Source: Chara braunii
Lineage: Eukaryota > Streptophyta > Charophyceae > Charales > Characeae
Length of the DNA stretch: 21,877 nucleotides
Reading direction: 5' to 3'
Assembly: GCA_003427395.1 (NCBI GenBank)
Contig: BFEA01000352.1
Coordinates: 878,176 to 900,052 of the forward strand
Numbering within the stretch: the stretch's first letter is position 1; each line of letters starts with the position of its first letter. A model generated the notes under the pieces. The model searched no databases and had not been told where the DNA came from. It saw only the letters and a program-made list of their open reading frames with translations. Positions 8,161 to 16,570 of this stretch are shown here, piece after piece. A program made the position numbers and the translations under genes.

Positions 8161-8307
8161 GGCGCAGTGGGTCTTTCATGACTTCTTCATCCCATTCTTC
8201 TAGGTCTCACACGAGGCTCTCCAAGCAGGCTTTGCAATCTCTCGCATGTTGGATGGATAATTTTTTCGCTCTTTCCTGCAATTGCGCCACTCCATCGTTA
8301 AACCATT

Positions 8308-9786
8308 TCACCCTTCCCCCGAGGTGGGTTCTTGAGTTTGCCTGTATTTCCAGAAATCATTGACCAGGTCTTCGAATTTGGAGAGGGGGAGCAGAGAGGC
8401 ATTTAATTTGTAGAAACCCGACCCCCGATGAATGTGGTTGTGGAATGACAGTCCCAGCCTTGTCATCTTGTGGTTAAAGGACTTACACGGGCTGATCGTT
8501 GTTATTTCCGTTGTAGTCACGAGAGCCATCAGGTCCTTTGATACAAGCGTAAGGTCTATTTGTGAGTTGGCCAGGCCGTGCTCACCCCTCGATGACAGGC
8601 AGGTGTAAGTTTTTTGGGTGGGGTGCAGCAGTCTGTGCGCGTCTTCAAGTTGTCTGTCTGCCATAAGTTGTCTTAGCATAAGGATATTAGGGCCGGGAGC
8701 GGCTGTTGATGAGGATGCCAGGTCTTGAGGCATCCCGCCGTGTTTTGCATGATTGAGTCTGTTTCTTTTTACTTGAGTAGTCTTATGCATATGACCAGTC
8801 ATTCTGGAGGAGCGGTGGATTTTGCGGTAAGAAATACCGAGACAATTGGGTTCTGGTGTTTAAAAAAAAATGAAAAAATGCTTTGAAGGAATTGTTACAA
8901 ACCTGGATATGCGGTCCATCGTGGGGTCGAACGTGGTGTTGAAGGCACCTGCTAGTATAACAGGAGCATCGTCTGGCAGGTGTTGATGAAGGATGAGTCA
9001 GAGGTCCACCCTGGATGTGGGGTCGTCGCGGGCGTGCACGCTGACCAGGTAAAATTCCTCCCCCTCATACTGCAATTTTAGGTTGATCCATCTACCATGC
9101 AGCCCGTCGTACTCAATAGCCAGCGGTCTGAGTTTTAAGGACGGTGGAATCCAGATGGCAGAGCCAGCAGATGCTTTGTCTTTTGCAGGTGCAGAGTACG
9201 ACGTGTGTGGCCAGATTGTGTTTGCTTTTGCTATGTGTGCTGGCATATACTGCAGGTGTGTTTCTTGAATGCATATTGCGTCTGGCCACGTCCTCATATC
9301 CGGGCATCTGAGCATGTCCCAGACGGCATCTTTTTTCGGTGCCGTTGCCTGTATGAGTCTGTTAACATTTAGTGAGTGGATGTCAATGTCTGCCCGAGCC
9401 AGTTTTGCTGCCCATGGGGCTTCCTCCTGATCGGGGGGAAAACCGGGGGGGGGCAGAGGGCATTGGGGGGGGGCGGGGGGCGTTGGGGGGGGGCGGAGGG
9501 CATTGGGGGGGGCGGAGGGCATTGGAGGGACCGGGGGAGTGGGGGAGGGGTCACCGGGGTTGGGGTGCAGATTGTCACTCGGAGTCTGTGATGTGGGTTG
9601 GCTGGGGGGCTGTATGGAGTGGGCGATGAACAGGTCTGTGTTGTGATGCGTCCTTTCAGGAGGAAGGGCCGGCTGCAGGGTCACCGCGCGTCGGTGGTTC
9701 ATGCCGCTGCTCATGGGGTTCAGTGTATGTCTGTTTGAGTCCATATGGTTGCATTGGTTTGTGTGTCGGTCACTGGTCGTCATCAA
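8308..9786 (-). pseudogene. LINE N-terminal proline-rich region and APE-type endonuclease, broken
   Basis: The frame 9786-8998 (262 codons) has a proline-rich region at residues 60-118, encoded by G runs at plus 9430-9545. The endonuclease/exonuclease/phosphatase fold starts near residue 136 with SLNVNRL, IQETHL (metal-binding Glu present), GSAIWIPPS and GRWINLKL...YLVSVHAR. A stop follows; the next segment, plus 8995-8890, contains AGAFNTTFDPTMDRIS, where the family's G-D-F-N has become G-A-F-N (plus 8938-8949), losing a catalytic Asp. The frame 8802-8308 then gives the C-terminal part: SQIDLTLVS and FNHKMTRLGLSF, where the usual S-D-H is N-H. The domain would nick target DNA. This copy is inactive. 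Confidence 0.82.
9430..9545 (+). repeat. G-rich tandem tract (GGGCATTGGGGGGG-type units)
   Basis: Four to five imperfect units of about 20 bp, GGCAGAGGGCATTGGGGGGG or close. On the minus strand they encode repeated MPSAPP/NALRPPP proline-rich units of the LINE. G runs of 5-9 make G-quadruplex formation likely. Confidence 0.85.
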
Positions 9787-9989
9787 CCGCTTCAGTCCGC
9801 AACCTTTATCGGGAGGACAAATGATGGGTCATCCCACTGGTTGTGTTCTTCCAGCACATTGTCCTCCATGAAGATCTGCATGAATAGCAGTATCCTGCTT
9901 GGGTTCCATGCAAAGTTAGTTCTGAAGCGGTCAGAGGTCCGTAAGCTCGTGACGGGTGAACCACGTGTACGCTGTTTTCATTTTCTTGC

Positions 9990-10059
9990 TTTTTCAAATG
10001 AAGAGATGTTCACGTGACGACGATGCCCATTTGTATATTGTTCATGACAATGTTGTTCC
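9990..10059. other. Unassigned sequence at the LINE 5' boundary
   Basis: Short unique sequence between the last LINE-like codons and the pyrimidine tract. The true 5' end of the LINE may fall here. Confidence 0.3.
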
Positions 10060-10170
10060 TCTTTTTTCTTTTTTCTTTTTTCTTTTTTCTTTTCTCTTTT
10101 TCTTTTTTCTTTTTTCTTTTCTCTTTTTCTTTTTTTTCTTTTTTCTTTTTTTCTTTTTTATTTTTTTTTG
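10060..10170. repeat. Polypyrimidine tract, (T5-6 C)n with CTCT interruptions
   Basis: About 110 bp of almost pure T and C with a roughly 7-bp periodicity (CTTTTTT). The open frames through it (poly-Phe/Leu/Ser) are artefacts. It is polypurine on the LINE strand, just upstream of the element. Confidence 0.9.
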
Positions 10171-11463
10171 TCCTGTATAATTATCGACCTGGCATATGTG
10201 AGGTGCTTCTGTTATGTGTTCTCGATTGATTCACAACTCAAACCCACATTCAAATGTTCCCATATACATCTGCAATGACAGGCAGACTGGAGAGAGCAGA
10301 TTCACACAATGGCCATGGAGAGAGATTGCACAGGGGAAGCCAAAGTCAGATATAAAAATTGAGAGAAAAATGTTTCAAACAATTATTTATTCCAACCCCT
10401 GCTCCCCTCCTGTCAACCGTACAACTCCAAGAACCTCAACCACGAAAAATGTTCCACCTCCAATTAATCCCCGACAATACATTTCAGCGAAGCTTCACTG
10501 GAACTTCCTCTTCTCCCTACGACCCCCAGCCTCCAATGATATCCCACTGTTGAAAACATCATCCCCTCATGCCCCGAGCCTGTGAGTACAGGTGATATCT
10601 GATCTGGCATGAGCCAGCTATCAAGTCGCAGCGCCGCAGACAACCGTGAGGAAGAAGGTCAACCTCGATGAAGAAGATGATGGCTGCCCTGGTATGGCAG
10701 CAACCAGCGACAAACCGCTTGATGAGCAGCGGCATCCTTCAACCCCCACAAACAGCAGCGTGAATGGCAGTGTCATCAGCACCTGGAAGACCTCCTACAG
10801 GTGCTGCCTCCTCAAGCAGCAGGGTGCCCCAGCTATGGCACCCCAAGTTCCCCTTCGAAGGGGAAGAAGACTGAGCGCTGGAAATAGTGCCGCTCACGTA
10901 CTCCCGTCGCCACTTCCAAAAAATGAGACGAGAACCCCAAACTTGCCGGCCTCTCCCTATTTCTACCCGACTTTCCTAGACCTACAACACAGCAGTTACC
11001 TACAAACCCATCTGGCCGTCGAAGCAGCAAACATCCACGGGCAAACAGTCAAGACCTGCATGCATGCATCTGGATGGAAATCTAGACGACGGGGACCCAA
11101 GACTAGGACACACAAACGAGAAACCTACGGGCCTACCAGTTTCCGGAAGAGCAGAAAAGGACAAAACAGCAAGACCAAATAGAGACTACCAGCGACAGTT
11201 TCACGGATCAAGCCCAGCAGGCCTCAAAGCTAGTGATCAACACATACAACTGTAGGTCATGGGATCAAGTCCTGAAGGGCTCAGAATAAGCAAACAGCAG
11301 ACAAACTTAGTGTACAGCCCGCGTGAGCACCTGCAATTCATTGCACGTCTGTTAAAATCCCTTATCAAGACTCCACCTTTCTTTTGTACTACACCCTGCC
11401 AAGATACCCCTCGCCAAATACGACAACTGCTGCGCAAAAGAAGTTTACAAAAAGGCACGGTGT
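10171..11463. other. Unrecognised region with overlapping open frames
   Basis: The plus frames 10214-10585 (123 codons), 10646-11182 (178 codons) and 11064-11255 are open but lack recognisable domains. They are rich in Ser, Pro, Lys and Arg, and none has a clear start or splice context. The 178-codon frame begins RKKVNLDEEDDG and ends in a Lys/Arg-rich tail. On the minus strand an AATAAA lies near 10388-10395, so a minus-strand 3' UTR is also possible. I cannot say whether any of this is coding. Confidence 0.25.
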
Positions 11464-11583
11464 TCATCGTTGGAGTTCTGTATATACTATGTACATCTTG
11501 TCACCCGTATTTGTTTTCAGATGACATCGTTGAAGTTCTGTATGTACTATGTACATGTTGTCACCCGTATTTGTTTACAGATG
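11464..11583. repeat. 60-bp tandem duplication, in frame
   Basis: Copies at 11464-11523 and 11524-11583 with about five mismatches. The period of exactly 60 keeps a plus-strand frame open, so a 20-residue unit (VLYILCTSCHPYLFSDD / VLYVLCTCCHPYLFTDD) repeats. Each copy ends in a T-rich tract and CAG, like a splice acceptor. Whether it is translated is unknown. Confidence 0.9.
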
Positions 11584-11634
11584 ACACCCCCTCTGCAGTG
11601 GTGGGTTGATAACAGGATATCACAGCTACCTCTC

Positions 11635-11665
11635 TCTTTTTTCTTTTTTTCTTTTTCAAAAAAGC
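11635..11665. repeat. T-rich tract followed by CAAAAAAGCCC
   Basis: T runs broken by C, then CAAAAAAGCCCAGGGTG. It resembles the junction at 3600-3630 (AAAAAAGCCCTTGTG), suggesting related minus-strand retroposon 3' ends. Confidence 0.5.
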
Positions 11666-12084
11666 CCAGGGTGTTGTACAGGCCGGTTAATAGGCACACA
11701 TTAATCGCCAGGAGCGGTCAGCCATGGCCATCCTGAGGGAACGAGGCTACCTTCCCATCCCAATCTCACGTCAATACTCCTAGCGAACCCCCTATCTCTA
11801 CTATTCTACCTCAGTGTGACCAGATCACAGCTACCTCTCTCAATCAAGGGAATGCACGTTGCCCCCCGCCCTATCGGCGGTGGTCAGGCAGTAGGTTGGG
11901 ACCGCCATTTGGGTGGGGACCGCCATTTGGGTGGGGGGTGTGCGGCTAAGGCAAAAGCAGCATTTTGACCCCATTGAGTAGCAGCATTGTCTATGGCCAG
12001 CGCTCATGCACACCACAGAACCCCGCATAGGTGTGTGTATGTTATACTCCTTATCCCCTTCACGAGTCATGTCCTGCATGCTGT
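11666..12084. other. No gene recognised; 18-bp duplication at 11898-11935
   Basis: GGGACCGCCATTTGGGTG occurs twice with period 18 near 11898-11935. The rest is unremarkable. The minus frame 11840-12136 has no recognisable domain. Confidence 0.4.
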
Positions 12085-12567
12085 CGAGCGCATTGGCCCT
12101 CACACGCATGCGCTTGCGCTCGGCAGGTGGCATCATTACCAGGGATCAAATCCTCCTGATGGCAAAATTGAAATTTCCAAATGGGCTACGCATCCCAAAA
12201 CACAGCACTTCATGTATGAGTAGACCCATGGACATTTGGCTCTCACATGCATGCACGGTTGAGGACCCTACGGTCAACAGGTGGTGCCGTTGCCGGGGAT
12301 TGAATCCTGCTGCTGGCAAAAGAACAGATGGGCTGTACATCCCAAAACACAGCTCTTGATGTAAAAGTAGGCCCGTCGACATGTGGCGCATATGTGCGGT
12401 TCAGGACCCGGCACTCGACAGGTGACGCCATTGCCCGGGATAAAATCCTGCTACTGGCAAAATAGCAGATGGGCTGGGCCTCCCAAAACACACCACTTAA
12501 TGTATGAGGAGTCCCATCGACATGTGGCCCCCAAGTGCATACTCGGTTGAGGGCTGTGTGCTCGACA
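12085..12567 (-). repeat. Tandem array of about 141-154-bp units ending in tRNA-Asp-like 3' ends
   Basis: Three full units start at plus 12128, 12282 and 12423, with a partial unit before them (from about 12085). Read on the minus strand, each ends with a T-arm and acceptor 3' strand resembling tRNA-Asp(GUC). The best copy (plus 12282-12309) reads GGATTCAATCCCCGGCAACG then GCACCA. The match includes a CCA, which eukaryotic tRNA genes lack. Other conserved words are GATGGGCT, CATCCCAAAACACA and GACATGTGG. Plant gypsy elements of the Athila/Tat type use tRNA-Asp as primer, so the word could be a primer-binding site. But homology runs about ten bases past the usual 18-nt site and repeats in tandem, so a tRNA-derived repeat is the alternative. 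Confidence 0.7.
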
Positions 12568-12853
12568 ACTTTGTGTGCAGTGAAGCAGTGCACAGAACAG
12601 AATCGTGCATGATAGTGAACAATGCACAAAGATATATAAAAGAAACATTGCGAATTGAAAAAACGAAGTGCTAAAGTAACAGTCCATCTTAATGCTTTCT
12701 TGTCATTTCAAGTTTTTGACACCGTCCCTAACACAAACTATAGCATCATTCTTAGTTATATCCCTTCCAAAGGGATCCAGACTTCCGAGGTTTTCTCACA
12801 CCCATCTCGTTTGTTGTTTTTCGTCAGTTGTGGGAATGATACCTTTCAGTACA

Positions 12854-12881
12854 CAATCTTTCTCATATCGAACATAATAGA
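12854..12881 (+). repeat. 28-bp dispersed repeat, copy 1
   Basis: CAATCTTTCTCATATCGAAC followed by ATAATAGA. It matches 14853-14880 at all but one base in the core. Flanks differ. Confidence 0.85.
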
Positions 12882-13948
12882 CTAGTACATCTCTTACGAG
12901 GAGTTTCTTTCACATGTCAAGGGCTGGTAAGGTTTTGCGGTCTCCTCCCCAATTCACATATTGGCCCCCGAAAAAGAGGCCCTGAAGTACTAGTGGTTAA
13001 AGGTGTGGGCTGTGTTGTGTGAAAAGTTTGCCCTTTTGAAAGTTGGAAGCTTATCATCTTTCGGCTTTGCACACAGAACTCAACGCATCAGATCAGAGTT
13101 CTGCAAGGGATTTCAGTTCAGTGGCTTGGGAGTTGAAGTACACGTGGCGTTCAATCTATTTTGTTCTCAATATTTTACCCTGTAGCTGATGCATGTGCAT
13201 GAGTGCAAGCTTGCAGCGTAATCACAGCCACCTGCATTGCTTTATCTTGTGGCGCAGTTGCTCTTTGGCTTGTCTGGAACAGATATACCATTTGTTTATA
13301 TTATTAACTTTATAATTCATAAAGTGGCATAAACTCGTAGATAGTTAGATAGATAGATAGATTATAAATCTATTTATGATGCATCCAGAAGGGAGAATAA
13401 CATGCTGTAGTATCTTGGATGGTCCCGCCAGGCATCCCCGACATTCTCAATGAAACAGTCGAACTCTGACAATGATGGCATGCTGCCTGGTGCCACAACT
13501 CGAGTGTTTGAAATCATTGAAACCTTTGACGGGCCTTGTTCTCTGCATTGTTGTCGAATTTCAATGCCGAATTAAAAGGTGGTTGGTTCTTCCTCCATGA
13601 CGCTCGTCGTTTCTTTCACAATTTAAAATTCCACACACCCTCGCTGTATGTCTACAGGGTAGATAGGATGTTGATGAATTCAGGGCATGCTCGATGGGTG
13701 CCGAATGCGCATTGAGTGTGCATCCTCGCTGCAACTGCGCTGGGGTGTGGCTTCAGTGTCTATCACCTTGTCACAATTGGAGTGGTGAAGGCAGCTGGCT
13801 GTTATTCGCGACCGACCAACGGTGTCGTCCTCCTAGGAAACGCCGCGTATAATATCATATCATCGCTTCTGAGGATTGACAGAGGCACGAACGAAGGAAG
13901 TGAGTTCTTTTTCATCTGCCACACGGAGAGATTGAAGAGGCGACCATA

Positions 13949-13967
13949 GTCGCTGCCAGGCAGCGAC
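13949..13967. repeat. Perfect 9-bp inverted repeat with 1-nt centre
   Basis: GTCGCTGCC A GGCAGCGAC. It is followed by CCTTT rather than a T run, so it does not look like a terminator. Confidence 0.8.
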
Positions 13968-14483
13968 CCTTTGGCCTTTGAGTAATTAAATGACAAACAA
14001 GATATATAAAGTTATAAACTGGATACTCGGAATTGGATGGTATTTTAAATAAAAATTGAAAAATAGATTTCTTCATTCAATTTTTTTTTAGTTTTTACGG
14101 AAAATTCTGGCTTGTTAGTTTCGCAAAGTAATCCTTTTTTTGACTTACAATCGTTTTTTTATTGTATTGTATGCATTTCTTTGCTGTATTCTCAATTGAG
14201 TCAAATTGAGATTAAAGATGCTATATATAAACGAACTATCGGCACACAGTGAAAGAAATCATTTATCAACCATGTGTTTTTGAAAGTTTTAAAAAAAAAT
14301 CAATATCTCGACTAGACGGCCTCCATAGAGGCTTGTTTTCGCAAAACTGTTTGTGACGAATTTCACTTTTCAGGATAATGAATTTAGTATTGAAAATGAT
14401 TATCGAGGATGCTCGAATTCGTTTTTTGTGGATTTTTATTTGTTTTGTTTTCATTTTATTGACTTGTTAGTCGACGAGGGTGC

Positions 14484-14780
14484 AGAACTTCGTGTACACA
14501 TGTAGATGAAATAACTCTTATTTGTTCAGTTGTCAAAATATTTTCGGCAGCTGGTTGGTGGGAACGAGAAGTATGGTATATGTTTGGTGTGTATTTTTAC
14601 AACCATCCTGATTTTCCTCGTATATTAACAGATTATGGCTTTGAGGGTTATCCGTTACGAAAAGACTTTCCCTTAAGTAGATATGTGGAAATACGATACG
14701 ATGATTCATAGAAACGTGTGATTTTTCAGCCTATTGAAATGACTCGAGAATTTCGTTATTTAGATTTTTCAAGTCCTTGA
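14484..14780 (+). pseudogene. nad9: Mitochondrial nad9 fragment in nuclear DNA (NUMT)
   Basis: The frame reads [52 protein letters not shown]-stop-KRV, PIEMTREFRYLDFSSP-stop. These are the conserved C-terminal half of NADH dehydrogenase subunit 9, the 30-kDa subunit of respiratory complex I, encoded in plant and charophyte mitochondria. Two in-frame stops (TAG after YDDS, TGA after SSP, the latter at a Trp codon), substitutions such as DMFG to YMFG, and a frame slip at the left end (near 14490) show it is not functional. Only about 95 codons remain. Confidence 0.92.
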
Positions 14781-14852
14781 GTCCCTGGAGATGCATTTAC
14801 CAAGTTACAAATCTGTTTGGCCAAACAATAAGGTTCACTCACACCGAGAATG

Positions 14853-14880
14853 CAATCTTTCTCATATCGAACGTAATAGA
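14853..14880 (+). repeat. 28-bp dispersed repeat, copy 2
   Basis: Second copy of the 12854-12881 word, about 70 bp to the right of the nad9 fragment. Confidence 0.85.
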
Positions 14881-15451
14881 GTCATATTCAATACTGCACT
14901 ATATCTATTTTATATTCTATTCTGTATATATATCGTCACAAACAGAACTGCCCGGTAAGCCGTAGGCAGAGAGAGAGAAGAGGACAACAAACGAGGGGCT
15001 GTGACAAACTGTTTCATCGGAGTTTCACCGACGCATATATATATTATTGTGTCATATGTGAGATTCTCTTTATTATGGATTATTAGTCAATGGAATTTGG
15101 ATTTGTTGAAATATTCTACTTAATTCACCACGAGTAGTACTTAGAAGAGGATGTACAAGGTGAATTGTTTTTATACATATTTTTATTTTCCAAGTTACAG
15201 AATGCAAACCATGAAGCCCGCTCATTATATAGGTATTATATAAGAATAGGATAAATTATTGTATTATATTTTAATTATACTTCACATCATTTTAGTGTGT
15301 GTATATTTTTTTTTCAAGTCTTATTCTATCTTTCAAACTCTTTCATCAATCAAAATCAAACAAGCAAGAGGATCTTGAATCTTAGATAGATCTAATAACC
15401 ACAATTTATTTGTTTTTTGAAATAGAAAGTAAAGATGAATTGAAGTCTTAC

Positions 15452-15795
15452 CCTACGTAGCACCATGTTCGCGTTCGGAGGCGAACGCGAACAAGCGCCC
15501 AGAACCCTCCAAATGCAAACATAAAAAATATTCAAAAAAAAAAAAAATTCCTAAGAAAAATCTGGGAACAATATATGTTACGTAAAATAATAATGCAAGT
15601 AACTTTTGCCTTGGAGTCATGTTCAAATTCGCAACCACTCACGAGTTAAAAATAAAAAACTGAAAAAGACAAATATATGTATATTATATATATATATATT
15701 TTTTTTACGAAAAAAAAAATGTTTATCCGAACATGTTTGCTAGCTGTTCGCACAAACATGCGAACACGTACACGTTCGCTGTGCTACGCAGAGGG
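15452..15795. repeat. AT-rich block bounded by imperfect inverted repeats (MITE-like)
   Basis: The left edge reads TACGTAGCAC then GTTCGCG; the right edge, reverse-complemented, reads TGCGTAGCAC then GCGAACGTGT. Between them lies about 300 bp of AT-rich, non-coding sequence. The left edge includes a perfect 11-bp hairpin at 15467-15492 (GTTCGCGTTCG-GAGG-CGAACGCGAAC). This fits a small non-autonomous DNA transposon, but the terminal match is short and no target-site duplication is clear. Confidence 0.35.
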
Positions 15796-15950
15796 ATAGG
15801 TAGCAGTAGGGGTAAGAAAAAAAAAAAAACAGGTATTGGCGGCCAGAAAAAAAAATAGACGGGTTTAGGCAGGTACGGGTGGCCAAAACACAAAAGGGAT
15901 GGGTACAGGCGGGTAGAGATTCTAGGGTAACCATGCTATACCCGATGTGA
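15780..15950 (+). repeat. G-rich degenerate repeat (CAGGTACGGGTGGCC-type)
   Basis: Units such as GGTATTGGCGGCCA, GGTACGGGTGGCCA and GGTACAGGCGGGTA are separated by A runs. It is related in style to 16571-16905. Confidence 0.5.
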
Positions 15951-16410
15951 GTCTTGTAGCTTTGCATACTTTGAATTTTTGCTCAAGTGTGACGCTTTTC
16001 TCATATTCGGAATTTCTCGCTTTCCCATGACACAAACTTTTCTCACAAGGGTGAAATTTTTCTCTCTTCAATTTTTTATTTTTTATTTTTTGTTTTTCAA
16101 ATTTTCAGACTATTTTCATATGTGTGTAACCCTGTGTATGTAATATTTATATGTATGTGTATGTGTTTGTGTGTGTGTGTGTGTGTGTGCCTGAGAGTGT
16201 ATGTGTGTGCGACATACCGAGGGTTGTTGTATTTGGAGATGCTGTACAGGTTGCATAGGCTGCTGTAGCACCAAATGCATCCATAGCAGCATCAGAGTGA
16301 CGAGATGTAACAAATGTTGCTTTTCGGGCAGTAGCTGCAGTAGTTGCCACATTTCAAAAAATAATAATAATATTAATAATAATACAAAATTACCACGTCA
16401 ATTTTGTGAC
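15951..16410. other. No gene; AT-rich sequence, (TG)n at 16165-16200 and (AAT)n at 16358-16385
   Basis: A TG microsatellite (TGTGTTTGTGTGTG...) gives artefactual His/Thr frames on the minus strand. A short AAT run lies near 16365. Nothing else was recognised. Confidence 0.6.
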
Positions 16411-16419
16411 GTCTAGGGG

Positions 16420-16570
16420 GTTGGGAATAGTTGGGGGCGGTTAAAAAAAGAAAAAAAAACGTTAGGGGCGGTTAGAGACAGTTAGGGTCAGTTAGGGTCA
16501 GTTAGGGGCGGTTAGGGACAGTTGGGGGCAGTTAAGGACATTTAGGGGCGATCATGGGCAGTTAGGGGAG
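16420..16570 (+). repeat. Decamer tandem array, consensus GTTAGGGNCA/G
   Basis: From 16461 to 16570 there are eleven consecutive 10-bp units (GTTAGGGGCG, GTTAGAGACA, GTTAGGGTCA twice, GTTAGGGGCG and so on). Three more in-phase units at 16420-16449 are separated by an A run. The period is strict, with only substitutions. It resembles but is not the plant telomere repeat (TTTAGGG, 7 bp). G-quadruplex formation is plausible. Confidence 0.92.

Larger units (their letters stand above)
4440..9990 (-). mobile_element. Degenerate non-LTR retrotransposon (LINE, L1-like plant/algal type)
   Basis: Reading the minus strand from about 9990 to 4440 gives, in order, a proline-rich segment, an endonuclease/exonuclease/phosphatase domain, a linker, a reverse transcriptase with its post-RT region, an RT zinc-binding motif and a C-terminal domain ending in another proline-rich tract. 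That is the usual second-ORF order of L1-type elements. The pieces lie in different frames, separated by stops and frameshifts. Two catalytic Asp residues are lost, and there is a 73-bp internal duplication. The ends are approximate: the 5' limit is set by conserved-looking sequence up to about 9990, the 3' limit by the end of the proline-rich frame. No clean target-site duplication was found. Confidence 0.85.
12568..13980. other. No gene recognised (about 1.4 kb)
   Basis: Several open frames of 60-80 codons, none recognisable. Visible items are TATA-like words at 12630-12640, a (GATA)n microsatellite at 13339-13363, and a 19-bp palindrome at 13949-13967 (GTCGCTGCC-A-GGCAGCGAC). A 28-bp word at 12854-12881 recurs at 14853-14880. 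Confidence 0.4.
13981..15450. other. AT-rich island, probably organelle-derived in part
   Basis: Composition shifts to clearly AT-rich compared with flanks on both sides. The only recognisable part is the nad9 fragment at 14484-14780. The rest has no open frame of note. The whole island may be one mitochondrial insertion or a mix of organellar pieces. Only the nad9 part is supported by sequence. Confidence 0.45.

Noticed and set aside
9956-10229. Phe/Leu-rich open frames
   Set aside because: They are produced by the polypyrimidine tract and are not genes.
10646-11182. 178-codon frame as a real gene
   Set aside because: No recognisable domain, no start or splice context, and overlapping frames on both strands. 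Kept only as an unrecognised region.
12282-12309. tRNA-Asp gene
   Set aside because: Only the T-arm and 3' acceptor strand are present, with CCA; the 5' half is missing.
16116-16352. His/Thr-rich minus-strand frames
   Set aside because: Translation of the TG microsatellite.
16461-16570. Interstitial telomere of the standard plant type
   Set aside because: The period is 10 bp and the core GTTAGGG with a linker, not tandem TTTAGGG.
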